DNA from: CAYTGM01 sp964437365
GTDB lineage: Bacteria; Sumerlaeota; Sumerlaeia; SLMS01
Reading direction: 5' to 3'
Assembly (NCBI GenBank): GCA_964437365.1
Contig: CAYTGM010000006.1
Location: 174,668-238,667 of the forward strand
DNA: 64,000 nt
Position numbers and translations under genes: made by a program. Below, one piece after another: positions 44,288 through 54,377 of the stretch. Every line of letters starts with the position of its first letter. Position 1 is the first letter of the stretch. The notes below the pieces were generated by a model. It was not told the DNA's origin. It searched no databases and saw nothing but the letters and a program-made list of their open reading frames with translations.

Positions 44288-45133
44288 ATGACAAGATTCA
44301 TTCTTACACTGCTCTTAGTCACGAGCCCTATCCTGACGTTTGCTCTGGACACGCCAGCTCCAAGTCCTCGCATCGAAACAACACAGCGTATAGGTCTTAC
44401 AGATTTTACGCTCGATTACTCACGCCCATCGATCAAGGATCGTGAAATATTTGGTGGCTTAGTTCCCTACGATGAAGTTTGGAGAACGGGAGCAAATGCC
44501 TCGACAAAGATTTCCTTTAATCAAGATATTATCATGGGAGGAGAAGCTGTCAAAGCTGGCACCTACGGACTCTATACTATCCCCGGCGAGGAAGAATGGA
44601 CAGTGATTTTGTCAAATGACTCCGAGCTGTGGGGCGCTGGTGGCTACACCGAAGAGAATGACGCGTTGCGCGTTACAATTAAGCCTGATAACAGCAGAGA
44701 TATCATGGAGTCGATGCTGATATACTTCGACCATCTAAGAAATGACAGTGCTCACCTCGTGATTCACTGGGATAGCGCCTATGTTGCCGTTCCGATAGAC
44801 TTACACACGAAAGATCAGGTTCAGGCAAACATTGATAAAGCAAGTGCCAACATGGACGCCTGGAAAGCAGGTGACTTTGCGAATGCGGCTCGCACTTATC
44901 ATGACTACGATCTGGACAGAGAGCAAGCGCTGAAATGGATCAATACTGCGATCGAGTCCAACGATAAAGCATTCTACTGGGTACATACAAAAGCTCTGAT
45001 TCTTGCCGAACTTGGCCGGGACTCCGAAGCAATCGAGGCGGCTGAAAAGTCCCTTGAGATGGCTACTGCAGCAGAAGGTGGAGATTTTGGCTATATTGAC
45101 CGGAATAAAGAACTACTGAACAAGCTTCGGTAA
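44288..45133 (+). CDS. Exported DUF2911 protein with TPR-like tail
   Basis: The 281-residue protein has a signal peptide ending near TFALD (residue 20). The DUF2911 domain covers residues 28 to about 175, with the signature YSRPSIKDREIFGGLVPYDE and VWRTGANASTKISF. The C-terminal 100 residues form TPR-like helix pairs (DREQALKWINTAIESNDKAF, AELGRDSEAIEAAEKSLEMA). Its biochemical role is unknown. It is 37 bases upstream of a PIG-L deacetylase and first in an operon with an SSS symporter, so it is probably a periplasmic partner in glycoconjugate uptake or processing. Confidence 0.9.
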   Translation: MTRFILTLLLVTSPILTFALDTPAPSPRIETTQRIGLTDFTLDYSRPSIKDREIFGGLVPYDEVWRTGANASTKISFNQDIIMGGEAVKAGTYGLYTIPGEEEWTVILSNDSELWGAGGYTEENDALRVTIKPDNSRDIMESMLIYFDHLRNDSAHLVIHWDSAYVAVPIDLHTKDQVQANIDKASANMDAWKAGDFANAARTYHDYDLDREQALKWINTAIESNDKAFYWVHTKALILAELGRDSEAIEAAEKSLEMATAAEGGDFGYIDRNKELLNKLR

Positions 45134-45170
45134 GAGCATAGATTAACAAACAATTGGAAGTGAGGTCTTT

Positions 45171-47675
45171 GTGTCTCTTCATACAATGAAGTTGTGCTTA
45201 TACGTGCTGTTACTTGTGACTTTTCTCGTCGACCGTCCAGCAGCTTTTGAACCTCTCAGTTCCCGTGAAATCAGGGAGGAGATCGAAAGTCTTCAAGTTT
45301 TTGGTAGTGTGCTGTATATTGCGGCCCATCCCGATGATGAGAACACGCAGTTAATTACATACCTTGCCAATAGCAGGCATTATGAAACAACCTATTTGTC
45401 TTTGACTCGAGGCGATGGAGGTCAGAACCTTATAGGGTCTGATCTTCGTGAAAGACTCGGACTTATACGCACCCATGAACTACTCGCCGCTCGTGCTATC
45501 GACGGTGGCCAACAGAGATTCACGCGTGCTGTTGATTTCGGATATTCAAAGAGTGCTGAAGAATCATTTCGGCTTTGGGGCAAAGAGTCGGTTCTGGAAG
45601 ATGTCGTCCGCGTTATTCGAGAAACGAAACCAGACGTCATCATTACGCGCTTTTCAACAGAACCTGGATATACACATGGTCACCACACAGCGGCGACATG
45701 GCTGGCACAGGAAGCATTTAAGGCGGCAGCCGATCCCGATGCATTTAAGGACACTCTGGGCGATTTAGAGCCCTGGCAGGCAACCCGCCTCATATGGAAT
45801 GTGTCCTGGTGGTCTTTTAGGTCCCGCGGTGAAGAGTTCGTCACTGACTCCTATCTGGGACTAGACGTTGGTTCATTTGATTTTCCCCGTGGTCAATCCT
45901 ATCCACAAATAGCCGCACTCAGTAGAAGTCAGCATCAGAGTCAGGGATTCGGCACCATCGCGAGTCTCGCGCAGGAGTCGGAGTATTTCGAACTCCTCGA
46001 CGGAGAGCCGATGGAAGGTGATATCTTTTCTGCCATTGATACCAGCTCAGCAAGACTTATCGATGATCCGGAATATGGGAAATTAATCGACAGACTACTC
46101 GAAGAGTTCGACGACGAGCGCCCTTACGAGAGTTTCAATACTCTTTCAGAAATACGAGACCTTCTCTTAGAGATGGAGCCTTCTTATTGGCGAGACCACA
46201 AGTTGCAGGACATTAACCGAGTTTTATTATCCTCTGCGGGACTTGAAGCTCAGCTCAATACTTCGACAGCAAGACTCCCCCAGGGATCATCGCATACGCT
46301 CGATTTCAAGATCGTTCACAGAAGCCCTCTTAAGGTCACGTTGAAGAATATCCAACTTTTTGACAAGCTGGAAGAGCAAGAGCAGGCCCTCGATGCATAT
46401 ACAGTCTTTGAATCAGAAATTCCTTTGAAGATCCCATCAACGATGCCGATTTCTCAACCCTACTGGCTGATCGAGGATCCAACTCTGGGACAATTTCAAG
46501 TCTCTGATCGTGAAATGATCGGAAGGCCGCTAAATCCAGCACCGGTTGAAGGAACGATAGATGTCGAGATTGAAGGCGTCACGATTAGATTTGCTGAAGC
46601 TGCAGTACACAGGTTTCGAGATCCTGTCCGGGGAGAAGTAGTCGAACCTGTGTCTATCACTCCCCCGCTCACAGTGGCCCTTAACCAAAGCTTAATCATG
46701 GCAGCAGACCAGAATGAAAAAATAATCAATGTAACGCTCGAGGCAGGTGTCGACGACATTTCAGGAAAGCTGATTGTTGATATTGAAGGTGATTGGACGA
46801 CTACTTTCAAAGCGCAAAGTCTCTCATTCAACAATGCTGGAGATCAGGAAACATTATCCATCGATCTGACACCTTCAGAAACCTCAGGAGAAGCAACGTT
46901 ACATGTCAGTTTTGAACTCGATGGAGGCGAACGACTGGATCGTGGCCTCGAAGTTTTGTCTTACGACCACATCCCTCCCATCACATTCTTTCCCAAAGCA
47001 GAAGCGCGTCTCGTTCGTGTAGATGCGCAAATTGCTGGAGACCGAATTGGTTATCTGCCGGGTGCTGGGGACGTTATTCCTGAAAGCCTTCGCTTATTGG
47101 GTTATGAAGTCATTGAATTTGAACCGGACTCGCCAAACTCAGTAGCACTCGACAACTTTGATGCAATTGTCCTTGGAATCCGAGCATTAAACGTCCATGC
47201 CAATATAGACCAATGGCTTGAACGACTTTTTCAATACACGGAGGACGGCGGCACCTTAATCATTCAATATAATACGAATCGTAATTTGAAGACAACAATG
47301 CTCGGTGATGACCTGTTTCAGATCTCACGTGATCGGGTAACTGACGAATTTGCAGCGATGCGCTTATTGGCGCCTGAGCATCCTGTATTGAATGCTCCCA
47401 ACAAGATATCAGCTAGAGACTTTGACGGCTGGGTGCAGGAACGCGGACTCTACTTTGCCGACACATGGGGACCGAATTGGACTCCAATCCTATCATCCAA
47501 CGATTCCGACGAGCCGCCCCGTGATGGTGGACTTCTGGTTAAACGCTCTGGTGATGGCTGGGTTGTTTATACCGGTATATCTTTCTTTAGACAATTACCT
47601 GCAGGAGTTCCGGGAGCCTATCGCCTTTTTGCAAACCTGGTTTCCTTGTCCAGTTCGAATGGCGAGGAAAATTAG
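45171..47675 (+). CDS. Secreted PIG-L (LmbE-like) N-acetyl-glycan deacetylase
   Basis: This large 834-residue protein starts at GTG 45171 or ATG 45186 (MKLCLYVLLLVTFLV), with a signal peptide. The zinc site AAHPDDENTQ (about residues 48-57) and HGHHTAA (about 164-170) define PIG-L/LmbE deacetylases, which release acetate from N-acetylglucosamine groups. Beta-sandwich domains follow. The C-terminal 220 residues (VDAQIAGDRIGYLPGAGDVI, FDAIVLGIRAL, NRNL) resemble a class-I-amidotransferase-like/ThuA fold. It is co-transcribed with a symporter, suggesting processing and import of an amino sugar. Exact substrate unknown. Confidence 0.92.
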   Translation: MSLHTMKLCLYVLLLVTFLVDRPAAFEPLSSREIREEIESLQVFGSVLYIAAHPDDENTQLITYLANSRHYETTYLSLTRGDGGQNLIGSDLRERLGLIRTHELLAARAIDGGQQRFTRAVDFGYSKSAEESFRLWGKESVLEDVVRVIRETKPDVIITRFSTEPGYTHGHHTAATWLAQEAFKAAADPDAFKDTLGDLEPWQATRLIWNVSWWSFRSRGEEFVTDSYLGLDVGSFDFPRGQSYPQIAALSRSQHQSQGFGTIASLAQESEYFELLDGEPMEGDIFSAIDTSSARLIDDPEYGKLIDRLLEEFDDERPYESFNTLSEIRDLLLEMEPSYWRDHKLQDINRVLLSSAGLEAQLNTSTARLPQGSSHTLDFKIVHRSPLKVTLKNIQLFDKLEEQEQALDAYTVFESEIPLKIPSTMPISQPYWLIEDPTLGQFQVSDREMIGRPLNPAPVEGTIDVEIEGVTIRFAEAAVHRFRDPVRGEVVEPVSITPPLTVALNQSLIMAADQNEKIINVTLEAGVDDISGKLIVDIEGDWTTTFKAQSLSFNNAGDQETLSIDLTPSETSGEATLHVSFELDGGERLDRGLEVLSYDHIPPITFFPKAEARLVRVDAQIAGDRIGYLPGAGDVIPESLRLLGYEVIEFEPDSPNSVALDNFDAIVLGIRALNVHANIDQWLERLFQYTEDGGTLIIQYNTNRNLKTTMLGDDLFQISRDRVTDEFAAMRLLAPEHPVLNAPNKISARDFDGWVQERGLYFADTWGPNWTPILSSNDSDEPPRDGGLLVKRSGDGWVVYTGISFFRQLPAGVPGAYRLFANLVSLSSSNGEEN

Positions 47676-47682
47676 ACCTTAA

Positions 47683-47811
47683 ATGCAACCAAACGAGAAC
47701 GAAACAGTAGATAAAGGGGAAGCCCGCTGGAATCGAATCCATGTGGGAGTCTTGATCTGGCTGGTGGTCATGATTGTACTTCTGTATCTATTTACTGAGA
47801 TGTTTTCATGA
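47683..47811 (+). CDS. Small single-helix companion of the SSS symporter
   Basis: A 42-residue frame reads MQPNENETVDKGEARWNRIH, then a hydrophobic helix (VGVLIWLVVMIVLLYLFTE), then MFS. It sits between the PIG-L stop and the symporter and overlaps the symporter start by four bases (ATGA), so translation is coupled. Short one-helix proteins next to SSS transporters are known (for example YhdT-like subunits), but this one has only positional support. It probably assembles with the transporter. Confidence 0.65.
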   Translation: MQPNENETVDKGEARWNRIHVGVLIWLVVMIVLLYLFTEMFS

Positions 47812-49466
47812 GTGCACTAGATTGGATTGTTCTTGCCTTAACGATCGGTGCGATCGTTGGAGCAGGTACCTTTTTGCGCAGAAAGCACGAGGGGATGGAC
47901 GAGTACCTTCGTGGTGGCAATCAACTGAAATGGGGAACGATTGGCCTGTCGGTGATGGCAACCCAAGCCAGTGCGATTACCTTTCTTTCAACTCCGGGGC
48001 AGGGCTACGAACACGGGATGGCCTTCGTCCAGAATTATCTTGGACTACCGATCGCTATTGTCATCATCTCGGCGTTCATTATGCCTATTTACTACAGGCT
48101 GAAGGTCTATACAGCTTATGAATATCTGGGCAATCGGTTTGATACAAAGACTCGTGTTCTGGGCTCGATACTTTTCCTGGTCCAGAGAGGTCTGGCAGCA
48201 GGGATTACCATTTATGCTCCAGCGATTATTCTCTCAACACTTTTGAAATGGGATCTTCAGGCGACCATTATCCTAACAGGTTTTCTTGTCATTACCTATA
48301 CGGTAGCGGGTGGGACGAGAGCGGTCAGTCTCACACAAAAGTATCAAATGGCTGTTATATTCGCGGGGATGGTTGTCGCCTTCCTGTATCTGATCACCTC
48401 CATTGGGCAACATGTCAGTTTTCTAGAGGCCACAAATCTGGCAGGAGCCATGGGCCGGCTGGAAGCCGTCAATTTTTCCATCGATACATCAGAGCGCTAT
48501 ACCATATGGACGGGCCTTTTGGGAGGAACCTTTCTGGCACTCTCGTACTTTGGAACGGATCAGAGCCAGGTACAAAGATACATTACAGGGGAGAATATAG
48601 AAGCTGGACGTGCCGGACTGATATTTAATGCGATTCTGAAAGTTCCAATGCAGTTTGCTATACTCTTTCTTGGTGCGATGCTTTTTGTCTATTATCAATT
48701 CAACCAGGCACCCATCTTCTTCAACCCTGTCGCTTCTGAGACGATTCCAGTGGTTGAACGTCAGCAATTCGAAGATGAGTCCGAAAGAATTTTCCAGGAA
48801 AGGCAAGCCGCTCTGCAAAGCTTCTTCGAAGCAGAGGGTGAGGAGCAACAGGTACTCGAGACTGAACGACTTCAGGCTATTAATTTGGAAATGGGAGAGT
48901 TAAGGACGACGTACATAGAACGGATGCAGGAGATCGACCCCACAGTTGAAGGGGAAGATGCAGATTACGTATTCCTGACTTTCGTTTTAAGTAAACTTCC
49001 GGCGGGCATCATTGGGCTGCTTATCGCTGTGATCTTATCTGCCGCGATGTCATCGACCTCCTCAGAACTCAATGCACTCGCGTCTACAAGTACCATCGAT
49101 CTATACGCGCTGCTTTTCAAAAAAGAGGTAGATAATATACCGGTGTGGGTAAGTCAGGGTCTCACCCTGCTCTGGGGTTTTGTGGCAATCGTTTTCGCGC
49201 TAACCGTGACTCTCTTTGATAATCTGATAGAAGCTGTCAACATTGTGGGCTCTTTGTTTTACGGAACGATCCTCGGTATTTTTCTTATTGGTTTCTTTCT
49301 AAAGAAGCTGAGAGCAAACGCAGTCTTCACCTCCGCAATTCTTTCCCAGTCCATTGTAATCACCCTCTTTGTTGTTTCTGATATTGGATATCTGTGGTAC
49401 AATGTTATTGGATGTCTTCTGGTTGTTTCTATCGCGTCCTTCGGTCAGATTGTCTCACGGAAATAA
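47808..49466 (+). CDS. Sodium:solute symporter (SSS family) with charged insertion
   Basis: This 552-residue transporter has about 13 helices and SSS signatures: AIVGAGTFLRRKHEGMDEYL (N-terminus), GGNQLKWGTIGLSVMATQAS (Na+ site helix) and SAAMSSTSSELNALASTSTI (helix 8-9 Na+ motif). An unusual acidic, coiled-coil-prone insertion of about 75 residues (VVERQQFEDESERIFQERQA to DPTVEGEDADYVF) lies before that helix. The operon context points to an amino-sugar or sugar-acid substrate, such as the PIG-L product. Translation is coupled to the 42-residue upstream protein. Confidence 0.94.
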   Translation: MSALDWIVLALTIGAIVGAGTFLRRKHEGMDEYLRGGNQLKWGTIGLSVMATQASAITFLSTPGQGYEHGMAFVQNYLGLPIAIVIISAFIMPIYYRLKVYTAYEYLGNRFDTKTRVLGSILFLVQRGLAAGITIYAPAIILSTLLKWDLQATIILTGFLVITYTVAGGTRAVSLTQKYQMAVIFAGMVVAFLYLITSIGQHVSFLEATNLAGAMGRLEAVNFSIDTSERYTIWTGLLGGTFLALSYFGTDQSQVQRYITGENIEAGRAGLIFNAILKVPMQFAILFLGAMLFVYYQFNQAPIFFNPVASETIPVVERQQFEDESERIFQERQAALQSFFEAEGEEQQVLETERLQAINLEMGELRTTYIERMQEIDPTVEGEDADYVFLTFVLSKLPAGIIGLLIAVILSAAMSSTSSELNALASTSTIDLYALLFKKEVDNIPVWVSQGLTLLWGFVAIVFALTVTLFDNLIEAVNIVGSLFYGTILGIFLIGFFLKKLRANAVFTSAILSQSIVITLFVVSDIGYLWYNVIGCLLVVSIASFGQIVSRK

Positions 49467-49529
49467 GTGACTTTTCAGATGAAGATGAGATCACTCTAAT
49501 CATCGATCTTACTCTTTCGTAAAAAGACA

Positions 49530-49562
49530 ATTCCCCAACCTGGAAAGATCAGGCTGGGGAAT
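49530..49562 (-). terminator. Terminator of katG, possibly bidirectional
   Basis: ATTCCCCAACCTG pairs with CAGGCTGGGGAAT (one mismatch) around a 7-base loop. On the minus strand it is followed within a few bases by a T-rich stretch (TTGTCTTTTT). It also sits after the plus-strand symporter gene. Confidence 0.75.
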
Positions 49563-49595
49563 GACTCAGGGAACTTCTTTCGACTTTTTCGAGAA

Positions 49596-51806
49596 TCAGT
49601 CGAGATCAAACCGGTCAAGGTTCATGACTTTGGTCCAGGCAGCGACAAAGTCCTTCACAAACTTATCTTTCGAGTCAGAGCATGCATAGACTTCAGCGAC
49701 AGCTCGGAGCTGTGAATTGGAGCCAAAGATCAGATCAACGGCGCTTCCCATGTATTTGATTTCTCCAGACTTACGATCGTGGCCTTCATACACATGTTTA
49801 CACTCTTCGTTCTGCTTCCACTCAATACTCATATCGAGAAGATTGACGAAGAAGTCATTGGTGAGAGCTTCAGGCTTATCAGTGAACACGCCTACTTTCA
49901 TAGAATTATAATTGGCGTCTAGAACCCGAAGTCCGCCAACAAGAACTGTCATTTCAGGAGCTGTGAGCGTGAGAAGGGCAGCTTTATCGATGAGCAATTC
50001 TTCTGAGGGCAGCGTTACTCCTTTTCTCAGATAGTTTCTGAAACCGTCTGCCCTGGGTTCGAGCACGGAGAATGAATCGACATCGGTCTGATCCTGAGTT
50101 GCGTCTGTACGTCCCGGAGAAAAGGGAACAGAAACATCATGACCAGCTTTCTTTGCAGCTGCTTCTACGGCTGCGCAGCCACCGAGCACGATCAGATCCG
50201 CAAGAGAGACTTTTTTGCCTCCGCTCTGTGCCCCGTTAAAGTCTTTTTGAACTTTCTCCAAAGCATTGAGTACCTTATCCAGCTCTGCCGGTTCGTTGAC
50301 TTCCCAGAACTTTTGCGGAGATAGACGAATGCGAGCTCCGTTTGCTCCACCGCGCTTATCACTTCCTCGAAATGTTGACGCAGAGGCCCAGGCTGTCTTA
50401 ACAAGCTGCGATATAGACAAACCAGAATCGAGAATCTTTGCCTTAAGATCTTTGATGTCTTTATCATTAATCAGTTCATGATCAACTTCTGGAACAGGGT
50501 CTTGCCAGATCAACTCTTCTTCAGGGACAAGAGATCCAAGATAACGAGAACGTGGTCCCATGTCACGATGAGTCAACTTGTACCAGGCGCGCGAAAAGGC
50601 GTCGGCAAACTCTTCAGGGTTTTCGTGAAAGCGTTTGGAAATCGGAGCATAGGCAGGGTCCATGCGCAGTGCGAGGTCCGTGGTTGCCATCATCGGCGCA
50701 TGCTTCTTTGAAGGGTCGTGTGCGTCGGGCACAGCGTCTGAACCTGCACCATCTTTCGGCTTCCACTGGTGAGCGCCGGCAGGACTCTTGGTCAGCTCCC
50801 ACTCGTAACCGAAGAGCGTATCAAAGTAGCTATTATCCCATTGGGTAGGTGTGGGAGTCCAGGCACCTTCAAGTCCACTGGTAATCGTGTCTCCACCTTT
50901 ACCGCTTCCATAACTGTTCTTCCAGCCAAGTCCCTGTTCTTCGATCGTGGCGCCTTCTGGTTCGGGACCGACATGAGCCGGGTCTGCGGCTCCGTGGCAT
51001 TTTCCAAAAGTGTGACCTCCAGCAACCAGAGCGACTGTTTCTTCATCATTCATCGCCATGCGTGCGAAAGTCTCACGGATATCCTTCGCAGCAGCAAGGG
51101 GATCAGGATTTCCATTCGGGCCTTCAGGATTAACGTAGATAAGTCCCATCTGAACGGCGGCAAGGGGGTTCTCCAGCTCTCGCTCTCCGCTGTAACGTTC
51201 ATCAGCGAGCCATTCACTTTCCGGACCCCAGTTGATGTCGCCTTCTGGCTCCCAAACATCTTCGCGCCCGCCACCAAATCCAAAGGTTTTGAAGCCCATA
51301 GATTCGAGGGCGGCGTTTCCAGCCATCACAAGAAGGTCAGCCCAGGAGAGCTGTCGGCCATACTTCTGTTTTACAGGCCAGAGTAGTCGTCGTGCTTTAT
51401 CAAGGTTAGCGTTGTCTGGCCAGCTGTTAAGAGGAGCAAAACGCTGAGTGCCGGCAGAAGCTCCCCCGCGTCCGTCGGCAATTCTGTAGGTTCCTGCAGC
51501 ATGCCACGCCATGCGTATCATGAAGGGGCCGTAGTGTCCGTAATCAGCGGGCCACCAGTCCTGAGAATCAGTCATCACCTTCTTGAGGTCATTCATCACT
51601 TCATCAAGGTCGAGTTTCTTGAATTCTTCAGCATAATTGAAGTCCGCTTCCATGGGGTCAGCTTCTGCGGGATTCTGATGGAGAATCCTCAGTTCCAGCT
51701 GATCTGGCCACCATTCACGATTAGACATTTTCTTGATGGCTGCGGTGTGTCCGCCCATGACAGGGCACTTACTGATATCGCCCATGTTTTGTTCGGTACT
51801 TGACAT
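49596..51806 (-). CDS. katG: Catalase-peroxidase KatG
   Basis: This 736-residue bifunctional heme enzyme degrades hydrogen peroxide. The distal active-site motif is RMAWHAAGTYR (Arg and His at about 100-110, with the Trp of the Met-Tyr-Trp adduct), and the adduct Tyr is in GLIYVNPEG. VALVAGGHTFGKCHG carries the proximal heme His. The second, heme-less repeat domain is also complete (VKTAWASASTFRGSDKRGGA). It is full length compared with E. coli KatG (726). The gene is monocistronic with its own terminator. An OxyR or Fur-type control region is likely but not identified. Confidence 0.98.
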   Translation of the reverse strand: MSSTEQNMGDISKCPVMGGHTAAIKKMSNREWWPDQLELRILHQNPAEADPMEADFNYAEEFKKLDLDEVMNDLKKVMTDSQDWWPADYGHYGPFMIRMAWHAAGTYRIADGRGGASAGTQRFAPLNSWPDNANLDKARRLLWPVKQKYGRQLSWADLLVMAGNAALESMGFKTFGFGGGREDVWEPEGDINWGPESEWLADERYSGERELENPLAAVQMGLIYVNPEGPNGNPDPLAAAKDIRETFARMAMNDEETVALVAGGHTFGKCHGAADPAHVGPEPEGATIEEQGLGWKNSYGSGKGGDTITSGLEGAWTPTPTQWDNSYFDTLFGYEWELTKSPAGAHQWKPKDGAGSDAVPDAHDPSKKHAPMMATTDLALRMDPAYAPISKRFHENPEEFADAFSRAWYKLTHRDMGPRSRYLGSLVPEEELIWQDPVPEVDHELINDKDIKDLKAKILDSGLSISQLVKTAWASASTFRGSDKRGGANGARIRLSPQKFWEVNEPAELDKVLNALEKVQKDFNGAQSGGKKVSLADLIVLGGCAAVEAAAKKAGHDVSVPFSPGRTDATQDQTDVDSFSVLEPRADGFRNYLRKGVTLPSEELLIDKAALLTLTAPEMTVLVGGLRVLDANYNSMKVGVFTDKPEALTNDFFVNLLDMSIEWKQNEECKHVYEGHDRKSGEIKYMGSAVDLIFGSNSQLRAVAEVYACSDSKDKFVKDFVAAWTKVMNLDRFDLD

Positions 51807-52235
51807 AACTCTTAAACTCCTTGTGACTGGATTAATTTAGCAAGCTTGTGTGCGAGAATAATTACTTAGTACCCAAACAACACAAAATGAAAGCAAGGCT
51901 TTGGGTTGCTCAGGAAAGTGGCTCGGATTTGGTACAAAAATACATCTTCATTCCGTATATCATTCGCTTGAAATATCAAGTGCAGAGGGTATGCCAGATG
52001 GCAATGTATTCCTCTCAATTCTTTAGGATGCACTGCCCCCAGGGTTTTCTCCATTTTTCAGGATAAAACTCTGCCAATTAATTAGGCTAGAGTTCAACAG
52101 TACGGGTGTAAGAGATCTAACATTAGAGATCAAGTCTAGAGTCAGATGATGATGACATTATTATTCAGGAATTCTCTTCAGGTAGTACTCCACTACGACG
52201 AGGGAATTATAGACGCCCTGTAGGACGAGCAGGTC
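51807..52235. promoter_or_regulatory. Intergenic region upstream of katG
   Basis: This 429-base region, AT-rich near katG, contains the katG promoter and the 3' flank of the GH20 gene. I see no coding frame, no named regulator site and no clear terminator for GH20. Confidence 0.3.
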
Positions 52236-54215
52236 TCACAAAGCTTCAAGGAGTTGCTGATGAAACTCGTGCATCTGACGAAAGCGATAGTAGAGGTGTT
52301 GAATACGGAGAAATCTCCCTTCTTTTCCTGGATCATCCGAGAACCGATTCTTATCCCAATCAGCTTCGATCCAACCAAGGTATTCCAAACAGCGGCGATC
52401 GAGTTCTTTGACAAGCCTCGCGTCTTTCAAATCTCCTTCAGAGGCAAGCAGATGCTCCATGCTATACTTAAGAAGCTCTGTCGATCTAATCAGACTTAGC
52501 CACTCCCATTGATTTTTTGAGACTGTTTTTTCCATCTCTTTGAGATCATCCAGTATCGATTCAAGCCGCTCGATGTTTGACTTCACTTCAGCCCTGTTCT
52601 TCTCAGCCATCACCCGAGCAGCGCTAAGAGACTCCGCGTCCACCCAGCAGCTGGTATTGAATTCCGAGCGATGCCAGATCATCCCAAGAATATCGTTCAT
52701 CGTTTCTTGAAAGCTCTCTCCTTCTGGACTTCCAAAATAATCATGCATTAAAGCGGTATAGAATTGCGTCTCATTGAAGTTCTCTCCACCCCAGGCATGT
52801 GCGGCCGACCATGCAACTCCGGTCCACAGTGAATCGGACATATATCTCGTGGGAACCCATATTGTTGTATTAACGCCCATGAGATCATGCTCGCGGGCAA
52901 TCGCTGAAAAACGGGCAATATTCTGAAAGTTGTGTTCATCTGGCATGATCATGTGAGGAGCACAGGTAAGTGCTGGACAGGCAATCACTTCAAAGCCTCG
53001 CTCCTGAAAGAATACAACAGACTCATCGTCAACATCGGCGTTATAGTGCCAGTCGAAGATAACGACATCATCGGAATCGAGGTTATCTGCGACCTCCGGA
53101 TGAGCCAGAAGCATATCCCCCCAAAGTGCCGTCCTTTCACCCTCGGCAGCCGCCAGTTCGATTGCCTGTTGAAGAGCTAGAGTCAACCACCCTGCGTGGT
53201 CAAGTTCACCGAAAGCCTCTATACAACGTGCGCAATTGGTCATATCGACCTCATCGAAACCGATATGCAGCCATGGGTGACGAAACACTTCAGAGGTATG
53301 AGCATAGGAGACCTTCAAGTACTCCATCGCCTTTGCACTGGCTGGGCAAAGAACGTTCGTATATCCAGGGATATCGGTTCCCATCCATGAGCGGTCGGGA
53401 TTATCCTCGTCCGTTTGATGCAGGTAATCCTCAAAATCTGGAAGACGTGTGAACATTCTGGAATGCCCAAGGGATTCTATCTCAGGCATGATGGAAACGT
53501 GATACTTCTTTGCATATTGAATCAACTCGTTGATTTGCTCCGGCTTCCATGCCTGATGATGCAGAAGCTCTGGATAATCCTCAAGGTAGAGAGCTGACGT
53601 CTGGTCATCGGTAAGGTGCCACAGGATTGCATTCATCTTATAGCTCGCTGCGAAGTGAATGAGTCGCTTATAGTAGTCCATGTTCTCATTCAGGCGTGCC
53701 GAATCGATCATGATCATACGTACCGGCAAGTCTGGCCAGTCTCTGATTTCACCGATGGGCAAAGAAGGCTCATTGAGTAGCTGCCTCAATGTCTGAATAC
53801 CATAGTAGACACCTTGAGGAGAGTTCCCTTCGATAGAAATCAGATCCGCTTTGATGGTCAGTCTATATGCCTGGCGAATAATCTCATCGCTGTACGCTGA
53901 CTCAAGTGATGGGACTTCAACACTTCCCAATTTGAGCTTGATGGGTGTCCCTCTCAGGTCCAGAGTGATCCCCAACTCTGTGAGAGAATCACCAAGCAAG
54001 GCAGCCTCGTTTCCGAGCGCGAACTCACTTTCAATTCTTGCTGAGGTAAGGGTGAAATTTCCTTCATTGAATGCCACCTCCTTTGGAGCTGGGAGAACTC
54101 TCAATTCTGTATCCTCCTGCGCTGAATCTACTACCGTTGGAAACATCAGCGCGGCAGCCATCAGGACGAGGAATAGAAGAACAATCTGTGTATCGTGCTT
54201 TTTATGATATTTCAT
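52236..54215 (-). CDS. Exported glycoside hydrolase family 20 beta-N-acetylhexosaminidase
   Basis: The 659-residue protein has a signal peptide (VLLFLVLMAAALMFPTVVDS). A GH20b domain precedes the catalytic barrel. ILWHLTDDQTSALYLEDYPE is the usual strand 2, and the catalytic Asp-Glu pair lies in GFDEVDM (about residues 319-325), the substrate-assisted site that removes terminal GlcNAc. A C-terminal helical extension of about 170 residues follows the barrel. The product would suit the PIG-L/SSS operon a few kb away. It is encoded alone. Confidence 0.93.
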   Translation of the reverse strand: MKYHKKHDTQIVLLFLVLMAAALMFPTVVDSAQEDTELRVLPAPKEVAFNEGNFTLTSARIESEFALGNEAALLGDSLTELGITLDLRGTPIKLKLGSVEVPSLESAYSDEIIRQAYRLTIKADLISIEGNSPQGVYYGIQTLRQLLNEPSLPIGEIRDWPDLPVRMIMIDSARLNENMDYYKRLIHFAASYKMNAILWHLTDDQTSALYLEDYPELLHHQAWKPEQINELIQYAKKYHVSIMPEIESLGHSRMFTRLPDFEDYLHQTDEDNPDRSWMGTDIPGYTNVLCPASAKAMEYLKVSYAHTSEVFRHPWLHIGFDEVDMTNCARCIEAFGELDHAGWLTLALQQAIELAAAEGERTALWGDMLLAHPEVADNLDSDDVVIFDWHYNADVDDESVVFFQERGFEVIACPALTCAPHMIMPDEHNFQNIARFSAIAREHDLMGVNTTIWVPTRYMSDSLWTGVAWSAAHAWGGENFNETQFYTALMHDYFGSPEGESFQETMNDILGMIWHRSEFNTSCWVDAESLSAARVMAEKNRAEVKSNIERLESILDDLKEMEKTVSKNQWEWLSLIRSTELLKYSMEHLLASEGDLKDARLVKELDRRCLEYLGWIEADWDKNRFSDDPGKEGRFLRIQHLYYRFRQMHEFHQQLLEAL

Positions 54216-54377
54216 ACGTATCCATCTTTCATCGAGGAGTGTGCACCATCATCAGAGAACGCTCTTGACGTTGGGTCAAAAGCAGAAAGTGTTAAAACCC
54301 TCTCTTGACCATCCATCGGGAATAGAGGTTGATAGCGGCGATTCGAGATAAATGCAACGGGAAGAATCCAAATCACC

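Noticed and set aside
50769..51386. 205-codon frame on the plus strand across katG
   Set aside because: It is antisense to a full-length, unmistakable catalase-peroxidase and has no homology features of its own.
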